This document shows positions 42,924 to 52,425 of a stretch of 64,000 bases of DNA, in pieces (position 1 is the stretch's first letter; each line of letters opens with the position of its first letter). Source of the stretch: Oscheius dolichura (taxonomy: Eukaryota; Nematoda; Chromadorea; Rhabditida; Rhabditidae). The stretch is from assembly GCA_932521035.1 (NCBI GenBank), contig OW051496.1, positions 9,796,001 through 9,860,000 on the forward strand, in the 5' to 3' direction. The translations under genes were made by a program, and so were the position numbers. The notes beneath the pieces are model-generated. The model was given only the letters and a program-made list of their open reading frames with translations, made no database searches and was not told the DNA's origin.

Positions 42924-43806
42924 AATTGTTTTGAAAACCACGGAATCGTTTGTTTCTTTGCACATGTAAGATATCCATAAATGGTTTTTTAAAATAATTT
43001 ATTCATAACAAATCCATACGTACAACAGTCGAAAACCAACCGTTACAATACATAAATCTTCTTTTTACTGAGAAACTCGCACTAGCGGGAATGAAGGTTG
43101 GTACAGATCTGTAGCGGGGTCTATTTGCCTGCATCCTGTTAGTTTTTTCTAGCCAAAAATGGTACTGAAAATGGATAAAACGAATAAAACGGCAGGTGAT
43201 ATGCAAGTCAATTTATCCCCAACGATTATGATCAATTCGCCTACAAAACTGGAGTTTCTGGTCTAAAATCGGGGGCCCCCGAATTCTGATGGTCTTTCTC
43301 GTCTAATGCTTACCTCTTGCGCATGTTGCCGAAATATCGAAGGCAAGGTTCTTAGAATCTTAGCTATTCCAGTACCTAGACGGTGTAGGAAAGTAACCAA
43401 CAGGAAACGAGTAGGAGTAAGATATAGAACATTCTTCGTCTTTGTCGATGGGACGCCCATTCTTTTTGGAGCTGATACTTTTTAGAAGATTAGGGTAGAT
43501 CGATCAGTTCCTTTTGTTTGTAGCTACAGAATTGAGTAGGGAATAAAAATCCGCCAGGATATATGCCTAGCGTGGGGGAAGATATGTACAAGAATCTCAT
43601 TTGCTGTGGCTTATATACGCACAGCCTTGACGCTCATCCTCGAGGCAGTTTTTGCCCGAGGTTTCAATTATGGTGAGACAAACTTTTCCATTTATTCTGT
43701 CCTATATCCGTCAAGGACTTGAAAGGCAATTGGACAGGGGAATGCGGCCCGGCTATACAACACCATTCATTGTATTAAATGTGAATATAAACAGAACATA
43801 AAATTG
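42924..43806. other. Convergent intergenic interval
   Basis: Separates the convergent F-box-like genes 4 and 5. No gene or repeat recognised; a poly(A)-signal-like AATAATTTATTCAT lies near 42990. Confidence 0.4.
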
Positions 43807-45171
43807 TTAGTGATAATCATATGCAAAAAGGTCAGGAAGCTTGAAAGACCAACGTCGTTTATTCCCCTTGTTAGGTGTTAACTTAGTTTCTGTTAGAAGG
43901 TTACAGGATCTGTCATATATAATTTTTAAAAACTCCGATCCCCAGAAAATTGTACAAGGAGATTGAGTCTTGCCAAGACTGCATTTGAATTCTATAATTC
44001 TCGGTGTCTTCCAAACGGTAAGAGTTGGATTGAAGTCTTGGAATATTTCTACTGGGTAGTCTTCACTGGCTGCGGGTATACTACTACCCTTACAAATTAT
44101 TTCGAGGTCCAGGACGTTTGGGAACATTTCCGAGTCTAACAACTGAAATATATTATAAAGGTCGACACAATCTTATCGAAGTTACCTTCATAATGGCGAC
44201 GAACAATTCAAATATCTGAGCAGGTCGGAATTTTATTGGATCCACTCTGAGTGTAAAACTTTGTACGATTGGAAGGAATCTTGTTATCAGAGGGATAACT
44301 TCTCCTGGATTTGGCTCTATTTGAAGATCTAGTTTTTCCTGAAAATAATAGATCTTGATACTGTAGTTGAGAAAGTTTCCTTATACTCCTTTTCCAAAAA
44401 ATAGGGCTGCCCTAACAAGTCGCAAAACCTTCCGCGCGGGACATTTTGACCAAAAGTCATCGGGATTCTCGATTTCTCTCGATTTTTCTTCGCTGTTTGG
44501 CCAAAAGGTCCCGAAGAGACAAAGGTACGGTAACCCTATTTTTTTTTGAAAAAAGAAGAGAAACCTACAAGATTTTTTAGCTCAAAGATCGCTTCAAATA
44601 GATCAGTGTCATCAATCGTAAAACATAACTGCTTCAGTTTTAGAACTTTAAACAGAGCAGCACAGTCTTCTTTAGTTATATCATCTAGTAAACGAGGTAA
44701 GAATAGACCTCTGGAAGTGATCCTGTGTTCTTTTAAGAAATCACAAATTGGCTGGACAAGTGGCTTCAGTAATTCTAAAAGTATAAACAGCACTCAACAT
44801 ATGGTTTTTTTGACTTACGACCTGCAATTCCCAGCATTGCATACCTGACTCCATAAATAGGTCCAAACGGTGACTTTTTAAACCACTGAAAAGTATGAGG
44901 GCCGTACGAACCGTCCAGATTTTTACGGTAGCCGATTTGATAGCTATCACCCACGTAGTTGTTTATGTATGGACTCCTCTCTACTAACTCCAATATGTGT
45001 TTGCATGTTTGTTGAATTAGTAAATAGTTTTCAAAATTTATCTGGAAACTTTTAGTTTAAAAAAGTAGGTAATATCTAAACCTTTGCGATTATTTTCTCC
45101 TGAAGATGTAGAGGAAGGGCGAGTAGAGGGAAAGGACGCTTCTTAGCGATAAAGGAGAAACATGCACCCAT
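43807..45171 (-). CDS. F-box-like family protein 5
   Basis: Minus-strand exons 45082-45171, 44819-45041, 44569-44774, 44186-44338 and 43807-44142 encode 335 aa, unbroken. N-terminus MGACFSFIAKKRPFPLLALP, then LHLQEKIIAK; exon 2 has YLLIQQTCKHILELVERSPY. Exon 3 ends DDITKEDCAALFKVLKLKQ and FEAIFELKNL. Exon 5 contains FPNVLDLEIICKGSS and FQDFNPTLTVWKTPR, and has a longer basic tail than its relatives (TPNKGNKRRWSF). The intron between exons 3 and 4 contains MITE A copy 17. Compared with the plus-strand members, this clade has a 10-residue longer exon 1. Confidence 0.75.
44382..44559 (+). repeat. MITE A copy 17, in an intron of F-box-like gene 5
   Basis: TATACTCCTTTTCCAAAAAA to GGTACGGTAACCCTATTTTT. 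Confidence 0.85.
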
Positions 45172-45204
45172 GACGGAATATGAAAGCAGTCTTGACAGGG
45201 CAGA

Positions 45205-45359
45205 AGGTCTTTCCAAAAATAGAGTTACCGTACTTTTGTCTATTCGGGACCTTTTGACCAAACGGCGAAGAAAAATCGAGAGAAATCGAAAATCCCGATC
45301 ACTTTTGGCAGAAGGTTTTGCGACTCGTTACGGTATCCCCATTTTTGAAAAGAACTAGA
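45205..45359 (-). repeat. MITE A copy 18, just upstream of F-box-like gene 5
   Basis: GGTCTTTCCAAAAATAGAGT to CCCCATTTTTGAAAAGAACT; a short internal deletion after ATCACTTTTGGC. Confidence 0.8.
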
Positions 45360-45591
45360 TTTTAAGAATAGAAAGCGGTAGAATATGAGTCAGAAAGCGA
45401 GTCGCAAAAAGGCCGACGGGCGAGTCCACCATTTCCCGTTGTTGGGCAATTTTATGATAAGACTATTGACACAACGAGCCAACAACCAAAGCGATCAATG
45501 GAGCGAAACGATAGCAGACTTCCGCCCACCTTCCGCTACTCATTATTACCCCCACGAATACCCTTTTTGGAATCAGCGTTTGATTTGAACA

Positions 45592-45668
45592 GCCTTTTTC
45601 CAAAAAAATAGGGTTACCGTACATTTATCTCTTCGGGACCTCTTGGTCAACCGGCGAACAAAAATCAG
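45592..45668 (-). repeat. MITE A copy 19, half element at the 3' end of the PDI-like gene
   Basis: GCCTTTTTCCAAAAAAATAG to GGCGAACAAAAATC. The copy breaks off exactly at the stop codon of the PDI-like gene. Confidence 0.8.
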
Positions 45669-46193
45669 TTTATAAAGAGATCGAGATGAAGGCGGTGAGA
45701 AACAGCTGTCTTGATTTCAGCAAGGACCGCTTCACTGAATCCTTCGGAGCTTCGATCACCTGAAAGCAGTACGTTAGCATAACCTCCAGCCTTAGAGAAA
45801 ACTTACCCCTATAATCATAGGGCTTCGTTTTGTCAATTCCAAAGATTTTAAACGTTGGGTAGCCTCGAATCCCATAAGCTTCTGTAAGAGGCTCGGACAT
45901 AGTCATATCCACAGCTCCCAGTTTAGCAATGCCCTTCATAGCGGTGGCTGTTATCTTGAATTTAGGAGCAAACGCCTTACAATGGCCGCCCCTGAAATGA
46001 TTAACTACTTATTTTGTTTGTTGAGCTGGTTAACTGACCATGGAGCAAAAAATTTGACCATCCAAATTTCGTCGCTATTCAGTACTTCTTCCTCGAAATT
46101 AGAGGCAGTAAGTTCAATTACATCGTCATTTTCATCGTAAAGACTGGCAAATGAGGGTACAATAACTGAAAGAAAAACTGTAAGGACCATCAT
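45665..46193 (-). CDS. Truncated PDI-like (PDIA6/P5-type) thioredoxin-domain protein
   Basis: Minus exons 46039-46193, 45807-45991 and 45665-45759 give 144 aa. A signal peptide ([20 protein letters not shown]) is followed by [47 protein letters not shown] and [14 protein letters not shown], all typical of the first thioredoxin domain of P5-type protein disulfide isomerases, which act in the ER. Two oddities: the active site reads W-GGHC instead of W-CGHC, so the nucleophilic Cys is lost; and the protein stops after about one domain, whereas PDIA6 proteins have two and about 440 aa. The stop codon lies at the broken edge of MITE A copy 19. A non-catalytic product or a decaying duplicate are both possible. 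Confidence 0.7.
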
Positions 46194-46318
46194 TAATGTT
46201 CGGGAGCTACCCAGACCTTTGAAAAGAGGAGTAGAAGGTAAATTTCGAGATGGAACTCACTCCTGCACCGATACAGCGCATTAGAGGCCAGACCGGAGGT
46301 GTTGATACAAAAACTCAC

Positions 46319-46361
46319 CACATAATATTAAGACAATGAATAGGAAGGGTAAGCACTCCAT
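46319..46361 (-). other. Possible orphan signal-peptide exon
   Basis: ATG at 46361 opens MECLPFLFIVLILC followed by a GTGAGT donor. It is a credible leader peptide exon, but no matching downstream exon was found before the PDI-like gene. Confidence 0.25.
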
Positions 46362-46703
46362 CTTGAGGTAGAAATAATAGAAACCAGGCTCCTTCTTATG
46401 GAAAGCAGCGAGGTGGGGAAATGAGGGTCGTGGACTTCGCTGATTGGCTGGTTCGTTTGCATTGGATGGAAATAAATTGCATCGTATGTTTTGGACTCCT
46501 TTTAGGCTGTAGAGGTTAATAAAACCTTCTTTCAACTGTCTCTATATAATTTTTAAAAGAAAGAGAAATACCGACCAATTTTATTGATACATTAGTGTAC
46601 TTCATTACAGAAAATACAAACAATATTGAGAAAATACTAGAGAAAAAATGAGAATGCCAAACAAGTACAAAAAACTACATTATTATGCACAAAATTGTAA
46701 TTT

Positions 46704-46866
46704 TTAAATTGGTATGGACGGCAAATTGAGGACTCTTCTCCACAGACTATCTACTTCGCCTGTGTGTGCATAACAAATGATTATACTCTTCGGATTCCAC
46801 AGCATGACACAGGAAGATCGATCATTTCCAATGTCACACTTGAAAATCATGTAAGATTTATTTGTA
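46704..46866 (-). pseudogene. F-box-like family orphan exon 5 fragment
   Basis: The minus frame YMIFKCDIGNDRSSCVMLWN then SIIICYAHTGEVDSLWRRVL closely matches the end of F-box-like protein 6 (HMILKCDIENGQPSCFIVWE, VVDSLWRKVLRYPS). The first half of the exon and all other exons are missing. It lies immediately downstream of the kelch gene stop, so it may now form part of that gene's 3' UTR. Confidence 0.65.
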
Positions 46867-46896
46867 GGGGATTACTTTGTGGAATTAGAAAGGATA

Positions 46897-48029
46897 TCAG
46901 CCAAATGGGGGGGGAATAACATTTGAAGACGTAAAGCTGCACCCATTGGGAAGAAAAGGACCCTCTCTCCAGCTTTTTCCATTAAATAGTTCAGTTTTAT
47001 CGAGTTGTGTGCCATTCCATCCTCCAATTACAAAAATCTCATTGTCAAGGACTGCTGCAGGAAAGCCACATCGACGTTGTTTCATTGGCGGCAGTTCTTT
47101 CCATGTTCCTTTTCCTTCTAGATTATTCAATTCCAGTACAGTATTGACTACTGTCGGTTCATCCCAACCTCCCATTAAAATGAGATTATTTCCATAAGAA
47201 ACGAGAGAATGATGATAACGAGGTGTTGGCATATCGTTCAGCTCCGTCCAGACACCACTCTCCGGGTCAAAACATTCCACACTTTTCAAATAATTCGAAC
47301 CATCATCCAATCCACCACAGACGATGAATTTGCCATTATGAACTGCTGCAGCTGCACCACCGCGGGAATATTTCATGTCCCTAAAATATTGATAAGCCCT
47401 GATTGAGCCTTGTATCAGATGTTGTATCATCTCGTTTGAGAGACGAAGCGGCCGTTGGAAACCGAGCAGAAGAAAAAAAGGGGAAAAGTGTTCAACTTAC
47501 GGCATTTTAATCCATTTGTTCTCCTTCGGATCATATCGTTCCACACTTTTCAAGTAGCTGCTTCCATTCCATCCTCCAAATATCCAGATGGATCCATTCC
47601 ATTCCACATTACTATTTGAAATATATAGTCGTCCCTCATTCATATCTGCCAATCGTATCCATTTCAATGTTTTGTTATCCAATTTGTATAATTCTTTCTG
47701 CATCTCGGGACCACCGAATGCATAGATCTCTCCATCCAGATATACTGCACCTCCGGTAACAAGTTCTTTCGGTAATTTCAATGCCAATTTTATCCATTTG
47801 TTTTGTTTCAAAATGACCATTTCATCACTTGCTCTGCCATCTTTTTGTCCTCCAAGGACCAAAATCTAAAAGAATGTTAATTATTCTATTCCCCAATATC
47901 TCACCGAGTTCTGCTCCATTTTCCCCTTCAATTCTCTATTTTCCGCCTCCAGCCTGCCTATTCTTCCGATTAGGTCCACAATCAGCGGGTGGATATTCGC
48001 TTCAGAAGGATTAGTTGCTATTAGATTAG
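46897..48029 (-). CDS. Kelch-repeat protein, 5' end not found
   Basis: Minus exons 47905-48029, 47501-47865 and 46897-47380. The first reads IHPLIVDLIGRIGRLEAENR then ELKGKMEQNS, a short coiled-coil-like helix. Then come kelch repeats: VLGGQKDGRASDEMVIL, IYAFGGPEMQKELYKLDN, IWIFGGWNGSSYLKSVERYD, FIVCGGLDDGSNYLKSVECF, LILMGGWDEPTVVNTVLELN and IFVIGGWNGTQLDKTELF, six GG-type blades, a normal number for one beta-propeller. Many kelch proteins are CUL3 adaptors with an N-terminal BTB domain, but none is seen here; upstream sequence to 49 kb gave no BTB exon. It ends PNGCSFTSSNVIPPPFG. The start is unknown, so the gene may be 5'-truncated. Confidence 0.7.
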
Positions 48030-49059
48030 CTGAAATAGTTTATGGAAAGGTTGAGAAATGGGAAAAGTCGGTTTGAACAAGGGAAGAGGCAGGGGCAGTC
48101 CTTGATAAGGGAGACTCCATGCTGCAATTCGATAAGACACAGAAATTGTTGTCGAGTTTGCGGACGCGCGACATCCATGGACCTAATGTCGCACCCCGTG
48201 GACCTAATGGCGTGCGTATAACTCTTTTTTCTTCGGAAGAACCCCAATGTTCAAAGTCTTACAAGGGAACCTTTTCACTTTAGGTTGGACTCGTGAGACG
48301 AGACCTAGTGCATTCGAAAGAGCGTCAAAAACTATCCCAGAAACTGTGTTCCATTTTCCCAAAATGACTCGCGTTACGCAGTAGCACGCCAATTGAGTTT
48401 TACATGTTAAATTTGTCAAAACTGGTTTTTGCCGTTGTATCCTTGGAATTGCAGACGATGAAATGTGAAGCAGTGGCCGAGTGGATAGTGCACTCGCTTA
48501 CAGAATTTTTGCGTTTTTTCTGGCCGAGTCCCTGTTGGAGCAATCGTCTTTTACTTCTATATTTTCACGAGAAAAACGATTTTTGATGGATAATAGTTGT
48601 CAACTGATATACCCAGGATAGGGTTGCAGTCGTATTCTAGAATCATAAAGGGATTGTCATTTTTATGAGGGGACCTTCCTTCTTCAGCATCTGTCAGTCA
48701 AAAATTTTCACATTTCTATGCTATAGGATGTTAGTTGATCACTTTTACTTTTTACAAATTGTTTTTACTTTGAAAATCTAAAAGCAAAAGACTATTGCTC
48801 CAACAGAGACTCGAATTCGGTCCGAAAAAAAGCAAAAAGTTCTACAAGCGAGTGTACCACGCTCGTTTCTGAGCCGGACCCCCCAAAATTGTTCGGCTCG
48901 GCTCGGGATTGGCTCGTTTTTTTAGACCCCTTATTCGCCCAACCCTGGTGTGGATCCTGTAAAGAAGATACATCCCGACTTTTAACCTCGGACTTCCCAT
49001 TGGGAATGGACTACATACCAAAAGTTCTACCATGACTAATTCCAATAGAACAGACTAAC
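48030..49059. other. Interval with a tRNA-derived inverted pair
   Basis: The upstream part of the kelch gene should lie here but was not recognised. It holds the inverted tRNA-like arms at 48470-48552 and 48786-48878 and a relic of MITE C near 48985-49015 (TCCCATTGGGAATGGACTAC). Confidence 0.4.
48470..48878. repeat. Inverted pair of tRNA-derived sequences (SINE-like)
   Basis: The left arm (48470-48552) has a perfect A-box TGGCCGAGTGG, then CACTCGCTTACAGAATTTTT, then CCCTGTTGGAGCAATCG. The right arm (48786-48878), read on the minus strand, has TGGTACACTCGCTTGTAGAA, B-box-like ATTCGAGTCTC and TGTTGGAGCAATAG. Each arm looks like a mutated tRNA with a T-rich loop in place of an anticodon arm. 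They flank about 230 bp of AT-rich DNA. Confidence 0.5.
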
Positions 49060-49422
49060 CTGGTGCTAGTTCCAGCGAATCAAACCGTATTCCATAAAGA
49101 TCGTGGATATTCACGTTATGGGTGCCTTTGTTGAAACAGAGTTCAATAGAGCCATCATCTTTCATTTGGCACGCCATCCCATATTCTCCTTCAACGACGG
49201 CATTTATATTCTTATTTGATTGGGCTAATGTCGATATCGCCTTGCATGTTTGTCGCATGCGAAAATAAGATTTCCCTGTGGTCTGAAATCGCCTTTGAAA
49301 ATCGATAAAGAAAAAAGAAACCTTTGTTAGCACCCTTTCCTGGAGTTGGAGAGGGGATCCAGGAAGGGAAAGGGGTCTCCTGATCCGGTAAATAAGAGTT
49401 GGAAACAGGACCACAAGCTCAT
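49060..49422 (-). pseudogene. F-box-like family pseudogene (exons 1-2, frameshifted)
   Basis: ATG 49422 opens MSLWSCFQLLFTGSGDPFPF, parallel to MSLWNRFQRLFAGKQED of F-box-like protein 6, but one base is missing after FLD, so LQLQERVLTK is in another frame. Exon 2 (YFRMRQTCKAISTLAQSNKN, then YGMACQMKDDGSIELCFNKG) is intact with proper splice sites at 49060. Exons 3-5 are absent; repeats follow. A truncated tandem duplicate of the gene at 50177-51732, sharing its upstream region. Confidence 0.7.
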
Positions 49423-49429
49423 TCCTAAA

Positions 49430-49960
49430 AGAAAGGAAGTAAAAAGTATAATAACTAAAACAAAGGTTCCTTCCGGTTGAACGGAACTTGAATATGTGCC
49501 AGAAGTTCATTTCGACGCTCTTTGAGAAACACCCCTGATTCTCATCTAGGGAATAACGGAAATAGAAGAGATTAGGTTGGTGACAAATGGAGATGGGCAA
49601 TTATCGATTTATGGTAATCATCCTCTGATGGTACAACGGAGACAAGCGACAAGCGAGGGGGACGCTTTGGCACTGAATCAGAGTCTAGAGAATGAGAGAG
49701 GATGTCACTGAGGATAAATTAATGGCCGGGCCAATGCTTTACGACAGTCTGAGAATGCGCGAGTGTGTTTACATTTAGGGGTCCAAATAGTTATCATATC
49801 CGCAGGTGTTTGCGTGTTGTTGCGGCCTATCTTACGAAAAGTTTCGAATAACATGGCATTTGAACCGCAGTCTACAAGGTCTCTCCAATTCCCAATCTGC
49901 CTTCTTTCCGGAGACGAAAAAGACAATGCTCCATTTCTAACTAAATAAATTGGATTAATT
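49430..49960. repeat. Duplicated upstream (promoter) region, copy 1
   Basis: Matches 51735-52160 over many blocks: AATAGAAGAGATTAGGTTGG, GGTACAACGGAGACAAGCG, CTTTGGCACTGAATCAGAG, and TGTTTGCGTGTTGTTG with CTATCTTNCNNAA. It is placed upstream of the pseudogene at 49060-49422 just as copy 2 is placed upstream of F-box-like gene 6. A third partial copy of the TCAGCGAGGGGGCC / ACCAGAGTCTAGAG block is at 50060-50110. Confidence 0.6.
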
Positions 49961-50176
49961 CATTTGGGCCATTATTAGAGAAAGGGCAGAAATAGGGAAG
50001 TTTGTATTAGCGAAAAATGAAGATATTCGTTGTAACCGAGTCCGCAAAGGAGACGGTCGGTCAGCGAGGGGGCCCTTTAGAGACTGAACCAGAGTCTAGA
50101 GGGCTAGAGGGCGCAGACAGGGCAGCCCGGTTGCCCACAAGATGACACATAAGAAAATCGTTTATTGAGCGGATAT

Positions 50177-51732
50177 TTAAAACTTTGGAAAGGATGGATA
50201 ACGGAGTACTTTCCTCCATAAACTGTCTACCACGGCTGGTCGTGAATAACAAATTATGAAGATCTGCAACTCCCACACGATGAAACAGGAAGGTTGACCA
50301 TTTTCAATGTCACACTTGAGAATCATGTGCTTGGGTGTTTCTCGTACAAAAGTAGGGTTAAAGGCGCGAAGTGTCTCGAGTGCCTTAGCCGTGCTACGTG
50401 TGAAGGCTTGATTGTAGACAAAAGCCATCGTCAGATGACGAAGACGGGGAGACGCTTCCGAATTTAGAAGCTGAAAATAAAGAGTAGTCTATTTGAATTA
50501 TAGTCTGTGTCCAACAAAATTTACAGTACATTTGTCTCTTCGGGACCTTTTGGTTAAAAAAAGCGAAGAAAAATCGAGAGAAAAATCGAAAATCCCAATC
50601 ACTTTTGATCAAAAGGTCCTTACAAAAGAACTTACCCTTAGAGCGGTTGAAAGCATCTCCCAAAATTCAAATTCATCTAACTTTTCCTCTACATTCAGAG
50701 ATAGGTCCACTTTCGGTGCCATCGACAATATTTTTTCCAGAGGTGGAACCGTGTCATCTCGACCAACATACAAACAGAGTTTTATTTCTTCCTAAAATAA
50801 CCTTTAACGCAATACTGTAGCAGTTTTAGAGAATAATCTTTTAAAAATAGAAACGTACAAGGTTCGTGTACTCAAACATTGCTTCATAATCCTGAAATCC
50901 ATCCATATCGGCGCATTTCGGCTTTAAACTTTTGAACAATAGCCTGTTGGTTTCTGCAGATTCTTCGTCCATAAATATGGGTGTATGTATGTGCCTTGAC
51001 GTAATACGGTATCTCTTCAGGAGTTCGCAGGCAGGTTCGACAAGTGGGGGTCCAAATTCTGAAAAGGGTTGGTTGTGGGCATACATGGGCAAAGCGCCCA
51101 ATACCCGATTTTGCCCGGGAGTGTAGGGCGTTTGTGTCCGTATCTCAGCCATTTCCTGGTCGATTTCAAAAATTCAAAGACCTACTTGGAGAGCATGTCA
51201 AGCCCATTCTAATGAACCCAGTCACAGCTCCCACAAAAAACCTGTAGCCCCACAAACTTTGACTGAGCATATGTTACGTAACGCGCAGCGCTCAAAAACG
51301 GCCCCATCCGGTCGTTTGCCACTCAACTACGCCCCGAAAGGATAGGTAAGATAGACGAACTTGGTGCTATTTTGAGTGAAGTGAAGCGTATTCCAGGAAG
51401 ACTACGAGAATTTATGGTATGGCCACCTTTCATGAAATACAGTTCAGTAGTACCATCGTCGTTAATCTTGCATATCATCTCATACACACCTTCCAGGACG
51501 ACACTTATATATCTACTTGTCTCTGCCAATTCTGACAAATAGCTGCATGTTTGCTGCATGCGACAATAAGATTTCCATCCAGTCTGGAAGTATCGTTGAA
51601 AATCGATAAAGGAAAACAAACCTTTACGAGCACCCTTTCTTGGAGGTGAAGAGGTAAATCAAGCAGGGGAAACGGGCCTGTGTCCTCTTGCTTTCCGGCA
51701 AATAAACGTTGGAAACGGTTCCAGAGGCTCAT
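50177..51732 (-). CDS. F-box-like family protein 6
   Basis: Minus exons 51622-51732, 51361-51583, 50859-51058, 50636-50791 and 50177-50470 encode 327 aa. N-terminus MSLWNRFQRLFAGKQEDTG, then LPLHLQERVLVK; exon 2 YCRMQQTCSYLSELAETSRY and GTTELYFMKGGHTIN. The exon 3 signature is weak (NRLLFKSLKPKCAD, YEAMFEYTNL). Exon 5 has LRAFNPTFVRETPKHMILKC and a C-terminal VDSLWRKVLRYPSFPKF. Intron 2 contains repeat E copy 6 and intron 4 a partial MITE A. Frame and intron phases agree with the other members, so it is probably functional. Confidence 0.75.
50518..50632 (-). repeat. MITE A copy 20, partial, in intron 4 of F-box-like gene 6
   Basis: Retains ACATTTGTCTCTTCGGGACC to CAATCACTTTTGATCAAAAG; both ends lost. 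Confidence 0.75.
51079..51322 (+). repeat. Repeat E copy 6, in intron 2 of F-box-like gene 6
   Basis: ATACATGGGCAAAGCGCCCA, GTGTCCGTATCTCAGCCATT, TTCTAATGAACCCAGTCACA and CATATGTTACGTAACGC blocks. Confidence 0.85.
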
Positions 51733-51734
51733 TT

Positions 51735-52160
51735 CTCTTTAAAATAATTGAAAATTCTGGGAGAAGAGGCAGAAGAGAGGGTGATAAGGGTTGGAAATTG
51801 AGATAATGGAGCACGAGAACGGCGTTGCCCGGCTGTGTTTGCACCTAGAGCGAAGCTGAGTCAGCATGTCTGCAGATGTTTGCGTGTTGTTGTTATCTAT
51901 CTTGCATAACCGTTTTGAATAAAAATGCATCCGAATCGATCTCTACAATCCTTCTCAAGCATCTATTTCTTAAACTGCAACGCTCTTGGAGAAAAAATTT
52001 ATTCAATTTTCATCGAGAGTAAGAACATAAATAGAAGAGATTAGGTTGGTGAGAAATGGAGAAAAGCGTCTATTGATTTATCGGAACCATCCTCCGAGGG
52101 TACAACGGAGACAAGCGGGAACCCCTTTGGCACTGAATCAGAGCCTAGAGAGTTGGAGGG
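51735..52160. repeat. Duplicated upstream (promoter) region, copy 2
   Basis: See copy 1 at 49430-49960. It lies directly upstream of F-box-like gene 6 and probably contains its promoter. Confidence 0.6.
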
Positions 52161-52197
52161 CACAGCCTATGGAAAGGACAACAGCTGGCCACAATAC

Positions 52198-52311
52198 TAT
52201 AGTCCGTTCGTGGCGCATCTCTGTTGCGAGACCATGCCGGAAGAAGGCTGGTCCCACAGCGGAGGCGCGACAAACCTTTAAATCTCGTGACACATCCGTT
52301 GGAAATGGACA
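52198..52311. repeat. MITE C copy 4
   Basis: TATAGTCCGTTCGTGGCGCA at the left and ACATCCGTTGGAAATGGACA at the right; partly deleted. Confidence 0.7.
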
Positions 52312-52425
52312 ATGATATCTTCTTGTCCATCGGCTGATGACAAATGTTTCAAGTGAGAGAAAAGATGTGTGAGTAAGTGTTTTATTAGTTCGTTTACTAA
52401 GAAAGCTACAGATTTATTATTTACA

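Noticed and set aside
48480-48520. Functional tRNA gene at the left tRNA-like arm
   Set aside because: A perfect A-box is present but the anticodon arm is replaced by a T-rich run and the B-box is damaged.
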